From NCBI RefSeq assembly GCF_900609065.1, contig NZ_UXAU01000013.1, forward strand, positions 62,001-126,000: 64,000 bases of DNA, given 5' to 3'. A program made the translations under genes and the position numbers. A model generated the notes under the pieces. That model was not told the DNA's origin and ran no database searches. It worked only from the letters and a program-made list of their open reading frames with translations. The DNA comes from Arthrobacter ulcerisalmonis (GTDB lineage: Bacteria > Actinomycetota > Actinomycetes > Actinomycetales > Micrococcaceae). This document shows, piece by piece, positions 43,062-52,206 of this stretch (position 1 is its first letter; every line of letters begins with the position of its first letter).

Positions 43062-43727
43062 CTAGTCGAGGGGCCGGACGTGGACCATGATGACGCGTGA
43101 GCCTGTTTCGCCGTTGAAGCGCAGGTCGTAGGTGACCTCAAGGCCCGTGCTGGTCCCCGCGGTGATGGCAAAGTCGCTCTTCCCGCTGGGATCCGCCTCG
43201 GTGCCGGAAATCCAGCGTTCGGCGGAGCCGGCATCGATGCCATAGCGTGTCACGGCATCACGGATCAGGCCGAAATACTCTTGGTCTGACGCAGCGGTCA
43301 GGAAGAACGTGACTTCGCTGAAGTCGGACCGGCTTGCAGTGGTGTTGAACCGGATCCGGTCGGTCTGCGCGGTGATCTCCCCATCGGGCGCCGTGATGCT
43401 CAAGGCGATCTTGCCGGCGTCGCGGGTGTTGATCTCCGGGCCAAAGCTGTCCGGGGTGACCTGGACGGCGGACTTTTCCAATTTGCCCGAGCTCATGTCG
43501 AGTTTCGCTGCGCCGGACGCGCGGATGCTGTCCACGCCGGCGGCGTCCAGGGTGGAGAATTCGGAAGTTTTCACGGTGCTCTCCTGCGAGGTGGGGCTGG
43601 TGGTGGGATCTGGGACGGATTGGCAGCCACTCAAGGCCAGCCCGGCTGCAACGACCGGAAGGATCAGGCGGACGACGGCGGCCCGCCGCTTTGATGATTG
43701 AGTGTCGGGAGGGTGCGGCCAGGTCAC
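43062..43727 (-). CDS. Secreted lipoprotein partner of the WXG100 protein
   Basis: The 221-residue protein has a basic N-terminus (SSKRRAAVVRLI), a hydrophobic stretch and lipobox ALSGC with Cys35, then a Thr/Ser-rich linker. The mature domain is beta-rich, resembling LppX/LprG-like or DUF-type lipoproteins, but no family is recognised. Its ATG overlaps the stop of the WXG100 gene (ATGA), so the two are made together. It could be a membrane-anchored partner, a chaperone or an immunity factor for the upstream protein; that is inference from position. Confidence 0.68.
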   Translation of the reverse strand: MTWPHPPDTQSSKRRAAVVRLILPVVAAGLALSGCQSVPDPTTSPTSQESTVKTSEFSTLDAAGVDSIRASGAAKLDMSSGKLEKSAVQVTPDSFGPEINTRDAGKIALSITAPDGEITAQTDRIRFNTTASRSDFSEVTFFLTAASDQEYFGLIRDAVTRYGIDAGSAERWISGTEADPSGKSDFAITAGTSTGLEVTYDLRFNGETGSRVIMVHVRPLD

Positions 43728-45220
43728 TGGTGCACCTCCGCGCCGAAGCCGTCAACGAACCGATCCATGATGCCCGGAATGTTGTTGGTGGGCCGGTACT
43801 GCTCCACCCGGTCATCGAAGCTCGAGCCGATGATGGCGGCTGCCCGGTCCGGGTCGGTGGCCAGTAGGTTTTGGTAGGCGGGCAGGGTGTCCTGGCGGAT
43901 GAGTTCCCAGCGCTGGTCCGCATTGGCAATGTTGCCGTCAGGGAAGCCAGTGGTGAAGTCGGTGCGGAACTGGGTGGGGTTGTCCCAGTTGGTAAAGGGA
44001 ACGTTCTGCGGGCCGGGGCTTTCGACGCTGAACGTATAGGGGAACACTTCCGGGTAGCTCTTGGCCCCCGGGATGGACGGTTCGCCCGCCAACGTGACCA
44101 GGTACGTAACGGCTTCGCCACCGGGATGGCTGCGCATCGCGTCGTAATCATCGGCGATGATCTCGTTTTGCTCGCGGTACAACAGTGAGGTGTTGCCTTC
44201 TTGGACGCGGTCCGGGTCGCCGGAGGCGATGTCGGCCCACGCATCGGCGGTGCCGGCGTCGATGGCTCCTGAATCGCGGAGCCGGTTGATCTCCTCGATT
44301 CCGCCGGTTTGGTAGGCCTGGTGCTGCCGGGCCTGGTCGAGGAAGATTTCCTTGTTCATGTCCAGCATGCTGGTTTCGTAGAACCGGATTTCCTCATCCG
44401 TCATGGTGGCGAGGTCTTCGATCTGGTCCAGGATGGGCAGTGGCACGTCTGAGACCGGATTGTTGGCGATCTGCTGGGCGATGTCCCTGAGCATTGCCAT
44501 GTCTCGGAAGCCGCCCGCAAAGGACGGGCCGATCATGTTGGCCATGCCTGCCCACTGGAGGTCAGGGTTCGCGAGGTACGCCTGGCCGTAGTAGTCGTAG
44601 ACGCTGCGAATGGTGTCCCAGTTGGCCTCGGTTCCCTTCGCGGTGTCCCAAGCGGCCAGGTCGATGCCCATGTCCAGCAGGGCCTGGTTGTTCCAGTAGG
44701 AACTGAGGAAGGTGGCGTACTCCCGCGAGTTCTTCTCGATCAGGCCGGAGTCGGCGGCCGCGTCCATGGCGGCCTTGGCGGCGTCAGGATGAGCCAGCGC
44801 CCACTCGCTGAACTCCTGGCTCTGCAGGTAGGCGGCCCGCTCATCGGGCGTCATCGCGGTGAGCTTGTCCGTCAGTGCCTGCGCCGCTGCGTCGGTGTCA
44901 CCCGGGCCGGGTCCGCTAGATCCCGGGCCGCCTGAACCCTGTCCAGCCGAACTGCTGCTGGCCTTCTCCTGCTCGTCGGCGTTGGCTAGCAGCGCCTTGG
45001 CCGCAGCTTCCAGTCCGGCGGTAGCGGACTTCAAGAATTTCACATGACTGCCGGTCCAATCGCTCCGAAACCGATCGGCGTCGCGCCCCTTCCAAGGGCT
45101 TGCACCGATGGTCCCGCCCAACTGCTGGCTGAGCGTAGTGAGGCGGGTGGCGCCGCCAGTAAGTTCTTTGGCGAGTTGCCGGAGTTGGGCAACATCGCTG
45201 CCATAGAAAGTCCCCGCCAT
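43724..45220 (-). CDS. WXG100-domain protein with large conserved C-terminal region
   Basis: The 498-residue protein begins with a helical WXG100-type hairpin (residues about 1-95) with turn motif SPWKGRDADRFRSDW (Trp43-Lys-Gly45). A Gly/Ser/Pro-rich linker (about 96-115) follows, then a 380-residue mostly helical C-terminal region with MTPDERAAYLQSQEFSEWAL, QWAGMANMIGPSFAGGFRDM and LAGEPSIPGAKSYPEVFP. The last pattern is conserved in actinobacterial proteins I recall only as uncharacterised. It is built like a type VII-exported effector. GGAGGGACAC precedes ATG. No ESX core gene is present in the window. Confidence 0.72.
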   Translation of the reverse strand: MAGTFYGSDVAQLRQLAKELTGGATRLTTLSQQLGGTIGASPWKGRDADRFRSDWTGSHVKFLKSATAGLEAAAKALLANADEQEKASSSSAGQGSGGPGSSGPGPGDTDAAAQALTDKLTAMTPDERAAYLQSQEFSEWALAHPDAAKAAMDAAADSGLIEKNSREYATFLSSYWNNQALLDMGIDLAAWDTAKGTEANWDTIRSVYDYYGQAYLANPDLQWAGMANMIGPSFAGGFRDMAMLRDIAQQIANNPVSDVPLPILDQIEDLATMTDEEIRFYETSMLDMNKEIFLDQARQHQAYQTGGIEEINRLRDSGAIDAGTADAWADIASGDPDRVQEGNTSLLYREQNEIIADDYDAMRSHPGGEAVTYLVTLAGEPSIPGAKSYPEVFPYTFSVESPGPQNVPFTNWDNPTQFRTDFTTGFPDGNIANADQRWELIRQDTLPAYQNLLATDPDRAAAIIGSSFDDRVEQYRPTNNIPGIMDRFVDGFGAEVHQ

Positions 45221-45307
45221 GTGTCCCTCCGAGTTGGATCCTCCGCCAGCCTAACCGGGAAGGCGCGGTGCCGCGATGGGTAGATCTCCCCGGCCGGCTG
45301 GTTTCGG

Positions 45308-45775
45308 CTAGCCGGTCAGTAAGCCGGTGGTGCGGTACGGAATGACCTCGCGCAGGAACATGCTGGTGGAGGTGCGGACAATTCCCGGGCAGAGCCGGAT
45401 CTCCTCGGAGACCCGGTACAGGTCATCGGGGCTGGTGGCTACCACGCGGATGAGCAGGTCAGTGTCTCCGGCTGGGGCGTGGCATTCGAGGACCTCGGGA
45501 ATGTTCCGCAAGGCAGCGATGGCCTCATTGAGGTGGCTCTGGTCCAGTTCGGCGCTGACGGCGGCCGCCACGCCACGGCCCAGGGCGGCCGGGGTGACCC
45601 GGCTGCTGTTGGGCCGGAGCGCGCCGGACTCGCTCATTCGTTCCAGCCTGGTCTGCACCGTTCCGCGGGCCAGCCCCAACTTTTGGGCTAGGACCATGAT
45701 GGGCATCCGCGGGTCCTGGTCGAGTGCGCCAAGGATTCGCTTGTCCGTGCTGTCGAGTTGGGGCAATCTGATCAT
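45308..45775 (-). CDS. Lrp/AsnC-family transcriptional regulator
   Basis: The 155-residue protein has an N-terminal AsnC helix-turn-helix: LDSTDKRILGALDQDPRMPI, then VLAQKLGLARGTVQTRLERM, and a C-terminal RAM domain with HAPAGDTDLLIRVVATSPDD. The target is not obvious: it is followed by the WXG100 gene on the same strand and is divergent from gluQ. A short palindrome lies just upstream of its start. Confidence 0.86.
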   Translation of the reverse strand: MIRLPQLDSTDKRILGALDQDPRMPIMVLAQKLGLARGTVQTRLERMSESGALRPNSSRVTPAALGRGVAAAVSAELDQSHLNEAIAALRNIPEVLECHAPAGDTDLLIRVVATSPDDLYRVSEEIRLCPGIVRTSTSMFLREVIPYRTTGLLTG

Positions 45776-45793
45776 TTCCTGCCTGGTATTGGA

Positions 45794-45807
45794 TGATCCA
45801 CTGATCA
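45794..45807. promoter_or_regulatory. Short inverted repeat upstream of the Lrp gene
   Basis: TGATC-CACT-GATCA lies 19 bases before the start of the Lrp-type gene and partly overlaps CTGATCAG, itself a palindrome. It is a plausible autoregulatory site. Confidence 0.4.
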
Positions 45808-46016
45808 GTCTGACTAGATAAACACTAGCCTGTTGCGCGGTCTGCTGGTGTGATGGTGAAATATTGGCAACAGGTCACGGGCTACCGCCCCGATCCTACG
45901 GCTACCGGCTCCACCGGCACACCACCCGGACGCTGTATCCGCCTCCCCGCCAGGAGGTTGCCCGCTGATTGACTCTTGTTCACGCTGTGTCATTCCGCTC
46001 CTGTTCCAGCCAACGC
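45808..46016. other. Divergent intergenic region without a supported gene
   Basis: Together with flanking sites this 325-base gap (45776-46100) separates the Lrp and gluQ genes. I see one 39-codon frame at 45853-45972 with no ribosome-binding site or protein-like character, and no tRNA. It ends in a long hairpin at 46017-46076. Confidence 0.5.
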
Positions 46017-46076
46017 CAAGGGCCCCTGAGCCATCGAGGACATCCACCAGAGTCCTCGGTCGCTGAGGGGCCCTTG
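46017..46076 (+). terminator. Long imperfect hairpin upstream of gluQ
   Basis: CAAGGGCCCCTGAGCC...CGAGGAC pairs with GTCCTCGGTCGCTGAGGGGCCCTTG over about 25 bp with a few mismatches and a 10-base loop. It ends 24 bases before the gluQ ATG, in a divergent promoter region, so no known gene is transcribed into it. It may be an attenuator-like leader structure or the end of an unannotated RNA. Confidence 0.5.
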
Positions 46077-46100
46077 CGCTGTTCAGCCTAGGCTTGGGCC

Positions 46101-46991
46101 ATGACTTCTGCTGGCCGATTCGCGCCGAGCCCTTCCGGGGACCTCCATGTAGGCAATCTCCGGACGGCTGTCCTGGCATGGCTCTTCGCCAGGTCTACCG
46201 GCCGGCGCTTCCTGATGCGGGTAGAGGACCTGGACCGGGCGCGGGCAGGTTCTGAAGCGACGCAACTCCGTGATCTGGCCGCTCTTGGCCTTGATTGGGA
46301 CGGTGGCATCGTCCGTCAGACGGACCGCTCTGGGCTGTATGAGAATGCCATCCAACAGCTGGCAGCCAGCGGACTCACCTACGAATGCTTCTGCACTCGG
46401 CGCGAAATCCAGGAGGCGCCGTCGGCCCCGCACGCGCCGCTGGGCGCCTACCCGGGCACCTGCAGGGAGCTCAGCCGCGCCGATCGCGCCGTTAAAAGCG
46501 CCAGCAGGCCCGCGGCAATCCGGCTCCGCGCAGCAGTACAAAGCGTCACTGTCCAGGATGGCCTGCGCGGCACGTACCGGGGGGTGGTGGACGATTTTGT
46601 GCTCCGGCGTAACGATGGTGTGACCGCCTACAACTTGGCGGTGGTGGTGGACGACGACGCACAAGGAATTGACCAGGTGGTCCGGGGCGACGACCTGTTG
46701 CCGTCCACTCCCCGGCAGGCGTACCTCGGCTCTCTCCTGGGTATTCCAACACCGGAATACTTCCACGTTCCGCTGGTGCTCAATGCTGCCGGGGCACGGT
46801 TGGCTAAGCGGGACGGGGCCGTGACGCTGACCGATCTGGCGGCTTTGGGGATGCCAGCCGAAACGGTCCGGGAGCTGATCCTTGCCTCACTGGGACTGGC
46901 CGCTCCGTCCCTGGCGGGCGCGCTCGCAGACTTCCACCCGGCTCGCCTGCCCCGTGAACCGTGGATATGGCAGCAACCGACCGGCCAATGA
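46101..46991 (+). CDS. gluQ: Glutamyl-Q tRNA(Asp) synthetase
   Basis: The 296-residue protein is a short glutamyl-tRNA-synthetase-like enzyme lacking the anticodon-binding domain. RFAPSPSGDLHVGNLRTAVLAW is the HIGH-type motif region, LMRVEDLDRARAG follows, ECFCTRREIQ...YPGTCREL holds the Cys/His zinc ligands, and LAKRDGAVTLTDL is the KMSKS-type loop. GluQ-RS attaches glutamate to the queuosine base of tRNA-Asp. The next gene starts 15 bases later in the same direction. A long hairpin lies in its leader. Confidence 0.93.
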   Translation: MTSAGRFAPSPSGDLHVGNLRTAVLAWLFARSTGRRFLMRVEDLDRARAGSEATQLRDLAALGLDWDGGIVRQTDRSGLYENAIQQLAASGLTYECFCTRREIQEAPSAPHAPLGAYPGTCRELSRADRAVKSASRPAAIRLRAAVQSVTVQDGLRGTYRGVVDDFVLRRNDGVTAYNLAVVVDDDAQGIDQVVRGDDLLPSTPRQAYLGSLLGIPTPEYFHVPLVLNAAGARLAKRDGAVTLTDLAALGMPAETVRELILASLGLAAPSLAGALADFHPARLPREPWIWQQPTGQ

Positions 46992-47006
46992 GCCTAGGCT
47001 TGGAGT

Positions 47007-47741
47007 ATGCCAGCAGATCAGCCAGACGAGTCCATGCCCAGATTCACCGTAGCCACCGCCCGCGTGTTGGCCGAGGTGGCCCACGACCGGCAAAAGGACA
47101 AGCTCAAACGCCCTTACCGTGAGCACGTGCTGGCAGTAGGGGACGCATTGGCGGATTTCGACGACGACATCCAGATCGCGGGCTACCTGCACGACATCGC
47201 CGAAGACACCCCCATGACCAGGCAGGCGCTGCTGGAGATGGGCGTCTCCGAGCGCGCCGTGGAAACCATTGAACGGCTCACCAATCGCCTGCATGAGAAC
47301 CCGGACGACTACGCCGCCATCATCCGTGAGATCGCCGATGACCGCGATGCCACGCTCGTCAAGATCGCAGACAACGCGCACAATTCGTTGCCCGAACGCG
47401 TCAAAGCCCTCGCCGCGAAGTGGCCAGGCAAGCCGCCAGTCACAAAATACCGCGACGCCCGCCCGGTCCTTTACGCTGCCGTGCCTGCAGAGGACGTCCG
47501 CATGATTCTGGAACGCATCAACCCGTGGCTGCTGCCGGTGCTCGACAAGTTGTCCGCCGTCGATGATGGCGACGACGACAATAACTACGCGGACGCCGGC
47601 GCCGCTGCCGACGGCGCCAACGCGGCCGATACTGGCAGGGACGCCACTAGCTCACACGCTGATGATGACAACACAGCCGACAGCGCTGCCGACGACGTTG
47701 CTGATGCTGACAGTGACGCCGACGCTGTCAGCGGTTCCTAG
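47007..47741 (+). CDS. HD-domain hydrolase, RelA/SpoT-like (possible small alarmone hydrolase), with acidic tail
   Basis: The 244-residue protein has an HD fold in residues 30-135. PYREHVLAVGDALADFDDD provides the first His (His40), AGYLHDIAEDTPMTRQALLEMG the His62-Asp63 pair, and LVKIADNAHNSLPERVKAL the last metal ligand. These match the (p)ppGpp hydrolase pattern (LHDVVEDT; KLADRLHN), so it may hydrolyse alarmones or another nucleotide. There is no synthetase domain. From about residue 185 the protein becomes a 60-residue Asp/Ala-rich low-complexity tail. It overlaps the convergent AAA+ gene by four bases. Confidence 0.78.
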   Translation: MPADQPDESMPRFTVATARVLAEVAHDRQKDKLKRPYREHVLAVGDALADFDDDIQIAGYLHDIAEDTPMTRQALLEMGVSERAVETIERLTNRLHENPDDYAAIIREIADDRDATLVKIADNAHNSLPERVKALAAKWPGKPPVTKYRDARPVLYAAVPAEDVRMILERINPWLLPVLDKLSAVDDGDDDNNYADAGAAADGANAADTGRDATSSHADDDNTADSAADDVADADSDADAVSGS

Positions 47742-49102
47742 ACTCGCCCCAGCGCGTCGATATCCACCAGGAAGTCCTCGTGGACCTCTGCGCTGACGGT
47801 GGTTCGGGTCTCGCTGATGGCGTCTAGGTAGTCCTGGGTGACGGGGCCGCGCCGGGTGGTTGCTCCCGTTCGAGAGGTGCGGGCGCCAGTGTGGTGGGCG
47901 GTGCCAGTACCCCCGGACCTGTCGGTGCCCTCGAAGTCGGAACCGCCGTCGTCGTACACCGCTTTTTCCAGCGCGCGCTGGGAAGCGCTGCGGGCTGCGT
48001 ACTCGATATCAGCGGGCGAGAACCCCTCAGTACGTTCCACTAGGAGTTGCACGTCAACGGAGTCGACGACGGCCTCGGGGATGAAGCGCTGCCACATGGC
48101 TCCGCGCGCCTGCCGGTCCGGGAGGCCGATCGGAATGACGTAGTCGAAGCGGCCGTGCCGCAAGAACGCAGTGTCTAGCGCGCGGATGAAGTTGGTGGCG
48201 CAGACAAGCAGCCGGCCGGGTTGCTCGCGGAACGTAGGAATGATTTTCAGCAGCTCGTTCGTGACGCCTTGCAAGGGAGACGGTGGCTCACCGGATCGTT
48301 GGGAGGCAATTTCCTCCACCTCGTCGATGAACACCACGGCATGCTCGAGTTCCGCGATCTCCAGAAAAGTCTCGCGGAGGGCGCCAGCCAGGCCTTGCGG
48401 ATCGGCCGCGAGCCGGCTGGGGAAGACCTCGACGAATGGCCATTCCAACCGGGAGGCGATGGCCTTGGCGAAGGTGGTCTTGCCCGTACCGGGCGGGCCG
48501 AAGAGCACCACCGCCCGCGGCGGCACCACGCCAAATTCGTCGGCGAGGTCGGCCTCGGCCAGCGGAAGGACAAGCCGACGTTCCAGGAGCTCCTTTTCCT
48601 TGCGCATACCGGCAACGTTTTCCCAGAGGTCACGGGCCAGGACCCTGCCGCCCAGCTGACCGAGCGCGCCGAGCTCCTGGCGCTGGACAGGAATGGTCCG
48701 TTCGAAATAGCGTAGGTTCTTTTTCAGCGCAAAACCGCGACCAAGGAAGGCTTCCACCCGGGTTTCGGACTCCGGCATGAGGGCCGAGAGCTTGTTGAGT
48801 CCATGCGGTGCCATCCGATGTTCCACAGCGGCCAACAGGGACGTGCCGATGCCCCGGCCGCGGAACTCGGGCAGGGTGGCCAGGAAAACGATCCAACCCT
48901 GGTCGTGGGCGGCGCGACCTACTGCGGCACCCACCACCTGATCGCCCTGCACCGCCACCACGGCATGGTCCTTCTCGCAGGACGCAAGGACCTCGGACAG
49001 GGCGTAGACCGGTTCCACGTTGGTGGCCTTGAGCGATTCCCAGAGGTGCAGGATGCCGTCCAGGTCAGCCGAATGGAAATCCCTGATGCGCCAGTTGGTC
49101 AT
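47738..49102 (-). CDS. GNAT acetyltransferase fused to an AAA+ ATPase
   Basis: The 454-residue fusion has an N-terminal GNAT domain (residues 1-135) with IVFLATLPEFRGRGIGTSLLAAVEHRM (acetyl-CoA loop) and VEAFLGRGFALKKNLRYFER. A helical link follows, then a Cdc48/FtsH-like AAA+ domain: Walker A GPPGTGKT at residues 202-209, Walker B VVFIDEVEEI, sensor-1 LLVCATNF, Arg-finger region LRHGRFDYVIPIGLPDRQAR, and a small helical lid with GFSPADIEYAARSASQRALE. The last 60 residues are Thr/Gly-rich then ordered. GGGAGGGAAGCC precedes ATG 49102. It may acetylate a substrate and unfold or remodel it; no protease domain is present. Confidence 0.85.
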   Translation of the reverse strand: MTNWRIRDFHSADLDGILHLWESLKATNVEPVYALSEVLASCEKDHAVVAVQGDQVVGAAVGRAAHDQGWIVFLATLPEFRGRGIGTSLLAAVEHRMAPHGLNKLSALMPESETRVEAFLGRGFALKKNLRYFERTIPVQRQELGALGQLGGRVLARDLWENVAGMRKEKELLERRLVLPLAEADLADEFGVVPPRAVVLFGPPGTGKTTFAKAIASRLEWPFVEVFPSRLAADPQGLAGALRETFLEIAELEHAVVFIDEVEEIASQRSGEPPSPLQGVTNELLKIIPTFREQPGRLLVCATNFIRALDTAFLRHGRFDYVIPIGLPDRQARGAMWQRFIPEAVVDSVDVQLLVERTEGFSPADIEYAARSASQRALEKAVYDDGGSDFEGTDRSGGTGTAHHTGARTSRTGATTRRGPVTQDYLDAISETRTTVSAEVHEDFLVDIDALGRV

Positions 49103-49170
49103 GGCTTCCCTCCCGGGAGGTTCGTCGTTGAACATGCGAGGTCGTGGGAGGTCTGCCCGCGTAAGGCAAG

Positions 49171-49201
49171 GGCAGGGTCACTCCTCTGGAGCAACCCTGC
49201 C
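49171..49201 (-). terminator. Hairpin after the asparagine permease gene
   Basis: GGCAGGGT and ACCCTGCC with inner CTCC/GGAG form a two-part stem just beyond the permease stop on the minus strand. It separates the asparagine operon from the GNAT-AAA+ gene. Confidence 0.6.
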
Positions 49202-49211
49202 ACATGCTGCG

Positions 49212-50729
49212 TTACTTGTTCTTGAATGTGTCTGCCGGTGGATTGGCGATGACGGGAGCTGTGCCGGTGAATCCCTGCCGGGTGCTGGCGATTTCCCTGA
49301 TCCGTTTCCGGCAGGCAAACCAGCCCACCACCATCAGGGCCGAGGCGATGCCGGTGACGAGCATGGTCAGGGGTGAATCGATGAACACCATGATCAGCAC
49401 ACCTACCAAGAACAGCAGCGAGAGGTATCCGGTGTAGGGGGCGCCGAACAGTCGGAAGCTGGGCCGCTCCAACCAGCCCTTGTCGGCCCAGCGCTTGAGT
49501 TGGAGTTGGCACAGGACGATGGTGGCCCACGTCATGATGATGCCCACGGAGGCGACGTTGAGGACGATTTCGAACGCGTCGGCGGGGACTAGGTAGTTCA
49601 GTGGGACGCCGAGGAGGGACACTGCGGCGGTGATGGCAATGCCGCCGTACGGGACGCCGGCCTTGTTCATCCGGGAGGCGAACTTGGGGGCCGAGCCGTT
49701 CACGGACATGGAACGCAGGATACGCCCGGTGGAGTACAGGCCGGCATTCAGCGAGGACAGTGCTGCCGTGAGGACCACCAGGTTCATGATGACGTCCACG
49801 CCTTCAACCCCGATGGAGCCAAAGAACGTCACGAACGGGCTGACGCCAGCCTGGTAGGACGTGTACGGCAGCAGGAGGGCCAGCAGGATGATGGAGCCAA
49901 CGTAGAACACGGCAATCCGGAAAACTACCGAGTTGATGGCCTTGGGCATGATCTTGTGTGGGTTTTCCGTCTCGCCGGCTGCGGTGCCCACCAGTTCAAT
50001 GGAGGCGTAGGCGAACAAGACACCTTGCATGAGGATGATCATGGGCAACAGGCCGTTGGGGAAGATCCCGCCGTTGTCGGTGATGAGGGTCAGGCCCACT
50101 TCTTGGCCGTCCACGGGGGTCCCGAAGATGACGAAGTAGGTGCCCACCAGGAGGAATGCCACGAGGGCGGCGACCTTGATCAGGGCGAACCAGAATTCCA
50201 TCTCGCCGAAGACTTTCACGGACACCAGGTTCAGACAGAGGACTACGACTAGGGCGATCAGCGCCCACGCCCACTGCGGGACGGCAGCCATCCAGGGGAC
50301 GTAGTTGCCGAAGAAGTTCATGTAAATGGCGGCGGCAGTAATGTCCACGATGGTGGTGGTGGCCCAGTTGATCCAGTAGAACCAACCGGAGACGAACGCG
50401 GCCTTCTCGCCGAAGAACTCGCGGGCATAGGACACGAACGAACCAGACGAAGGCCGGTGCAAGACAAGCTCGCCGAGGGCTCGGAGGATCAGGAACGCGA
50501 AGAAACCACACACCGCGTAAGCAATGACCAGCGACGGGCCGGCCTCAGCCAAACGGCCACCAGCACCGAGGAACAACCCGGTACCAATAGCACCGCCGAT
50601 CGCGATCATCTGGATCTGCCGCGGCTTCAGGTTTTTGTGATACCCCTGGTCCTCGGCGTGGAGGGAGTTTTCACTGGCGTGCGCATGGCCACCATCAATG
50701 ATGTGGTCAGGAATGGGGGGATTAGTCAT
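49212..50729 (-). CDS. ansP: L-asparagine permease (AAT/APC family)
   Basis: The 505-residue protein has 12 membrane segments typical of the amino acid transporter family: [25 protein letters not shown] at helix 1, [23 protein letters not shown] in helix 3, and [19 protein letters not shown] at helix 6 with the conserved Glu. The [13 protein letters not shown] pattern matches asparagine/GABA-type permeases. Its place at the end of an asparaginase-aspartase operon supports asparagine uptake. GGAAGGAAACTCCC precedes the ATG. A hairpin follows the stop. Confidence 0.9.
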   Translation of the reverse strand: MTNPPIPDHIIDGGHAHASENSLHAEDQGYHKNLKPRQIQMIAIGGAIGTGLFLGAGGRLAEAGPSLVIAYAVCGFFAFLILRALGELVLHRPSSGSFVSYAREFFGEKAAFVSGWFYWINWATTTIVDITAAAIYMNFFGNYVPWMAAVPQWAWALIALVVVLCLNLVSVKVFGEMEFWFALIKVAALVAFLLVGTYFVIFGTPVDGQEVGLTLITDNGGIFPNGLLPMIILMQGVLFAYASIELVGTAAGETENPHKIMPKAINSVVFRIAVFYVGSIILLALLLPYTSYQAGVSPFVTFFGSIGVEGVDVIMNLVVLTAALSSLNAGLYSTGRILRSMSVNGSAPKFASRMNKAGVPYGGIAITAAVSLLGVPLNYLVPADAFEIVLNVASVGIIMTWATIVLCQLQLKRWADKGWLERPSFRLFGAPYTGYLSLLFLVGVLIMVFIDSPLTMLVTGIASALMVVGWFACRKRIREIASTRQGFTGTAPVIANPPADTFKNK

Positions 50730-50755
50730 GGGAGTTTCCTTCCGAGGTGCCGGGC

Positions 50756-52198
50756 TCAGGCCAGCTGCTGGTTGCTGAGGTTTGCGAGGCGTTCGGGGCT
50801 GAGGAGTTCCTGGAGCTGAACGGAGGTGAGCAGTCCCTTTGCAAGGACCAGCTCTGCCACACCCTGCCCAGTTGCGAGGGCTTCCTGGGCGATGGCGGTA
50901 GCGGTGGCGTAGCCCAGTTGGGGGTTCAGGGCGGTGACAAGGCCAATGGATTGTTCCACCGTACGGCGGAGGTGTTCGGTGTTGGCGGTAATTCCCCGGA
51001 TGCAGCGTGCCGTGAGGGTGCGGCAGGCTGCTTCGAGGTGCGAGATGCTCTTGTGGAGACTGTGCACAATGATGGGTTCGAAGGCGTTGAGCTGGAGTTG
51101 TCCGGCTTCGGCGGCCATGGTGATGGTGACGTCGTTACCGATCACTTCATAGGCCACTTGCGAGACAACTTCCGGGATCACGGGGTTGATCTTGCCGGGC
51201 ATGATGGAGGAACCTGACTGGACAGCAGGCAGGTTGATCTCACCGAAACCCGCGCGGGGGCCTGAGGAAAGCAGCCGGAGGTCGTTGCAGATCTTGGACA
51301 GTTTCACGGCGACGCGCTTGAGGACACCGGAGAGGTGCACGAACGCGCCGACGTCCTGGGTGGCTTCGATCAGGTCCGGTGCGGTGACCAGGGGCAGACC
51401 GGTGATGGCGGCCAGGTGCCGGCAGGCTGCCTCGGCGTAGCCAACGGGGGCGTTCAGGCCGGTGCCGATCGCTGTGGCGCCGAGGTTGATCTCGTGGATC
51501 AGTAGTTCAGCTTCGGAGAGCCGGAGCCGGTCCTCGCCGATGGTGATGGCGTAGGTCCCGAATTCCTGCCCCAACGTCATGGGGACAGCGTCCTGCAGCT
51601 GGGTCCTGCCCATCTTGACCACCGTGCGGAACTCAAGGGCCTTGGTGGCGCATGCTTCTTCCAGTTCGGCCAGTGCGTCGAGGAGTTCCCGGGCGGCGAA
51701 GATGGTGCCGAGCTTCACCGCCGTGGGGTAGACATCGTTGGTGGACTGGCTGAGGTTCACGTGGTCGTTGGGGTGCAGCCGGGCGTAGTCACCCTTCGCA
51801 TGGCCCAGGATTTCCAGCGCGCGGTTGGCGATGACCTCGTTGGCGTTCATGTTCGACGACGTCCCGGCACCGCCCTGGATCACGTCCACCACGAACTGGT
51901 CGCTCAGTTGGCCGGCCATGATTTCGGTGCAGGCCTGCTCGATCGCGGTTGACCGCTCAGCGTCCAGCAGGCCCAGCTCGCGGTTGGTCCGGGCGGCAGC
52001 AAGTTTCACGGCTGCCAGGCCGCGGACCAGGTGCAGGTTGGAGGCTAGCTTCTGGCCCGTGATAGGGAAGTTCTCTACGGCGCGGAGCGTGTGGACGCCC
52101 CAGTAGGCAGCTGCGGGGACGTCGCGGTCACCGAGCAGGTCGTGCTCGGACCGCAACGCGGGGAGCGCTGCGGATTCTTCGGTCTGGGTGGTGGTCAT
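50756..52198 (-). CDS. aspA: Aspartate ammonia-lyase (aspartase)
   Basis: The 480-residue protein has the fumarase/aspartase fold: [20 protein letters not shown] near the N-terminus, [35 protein letters not shown], and the signature [15 protein letters not shown] with the catalytic Ser. It deaminates aspartate to fumarate and ammonia. It follows the asparaginase gene after eight bases and precedes the asparagine permease, completing a route from asparagine to fumarate. GAGGACCAGC precedes ATG 52198. Aspartase rather than fumarase is inferred from this context and [15 protein letters not shown]. Confidence 0.92.
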   Translation of the reverse strand: MTTTQTEESAALPALRSEHDLLGDRDVPAAAYWGVHTLRAVENFPITGQKLASNLHLVRGLAAVKLAAARTNRELGLLDAERSTAIEQACTEIMAGQLSDQFVVDVIQGGAGTSSNMNANEVIANRALEILGHAKGDYARLHPNDHVNLSQSTNDVYPTAVKLGTIFAARELLDALAELEEACATKALEFRTVVKMGRTQLQDAVPMTLGQEFGTYAITIGEDRLRLSEAELLIHEINLGATAIGTGLNAPVGYAEAACRHLAAITGLPLVTAPDLIEATQDVGAFVHLSGVLKRVAVKLSKICNDLRLLSSGPRAGFGEINLPAVQSGSSIMPGKINPVIPEVVSQVAYEVIGNDVTITMAAEAGQLQLNAFEPIIVHSLHKSISHLEAACRTLTARCIRGITANTEHLRRTVEQSIGLVTALNPQLGYATATAIAQEALATGQGVAELVLAKGLLTSVQLQELLSPERLANLSNQQLA

Positions 52199-52206
52199 GC
52201 TGGTCC

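Noticed and set aside
45853-45972. 39-codon frame before gluQ
   Set aside because: No ribosome-binding site, no conserved look, and such frames occur by chance in GC-rich spacers.
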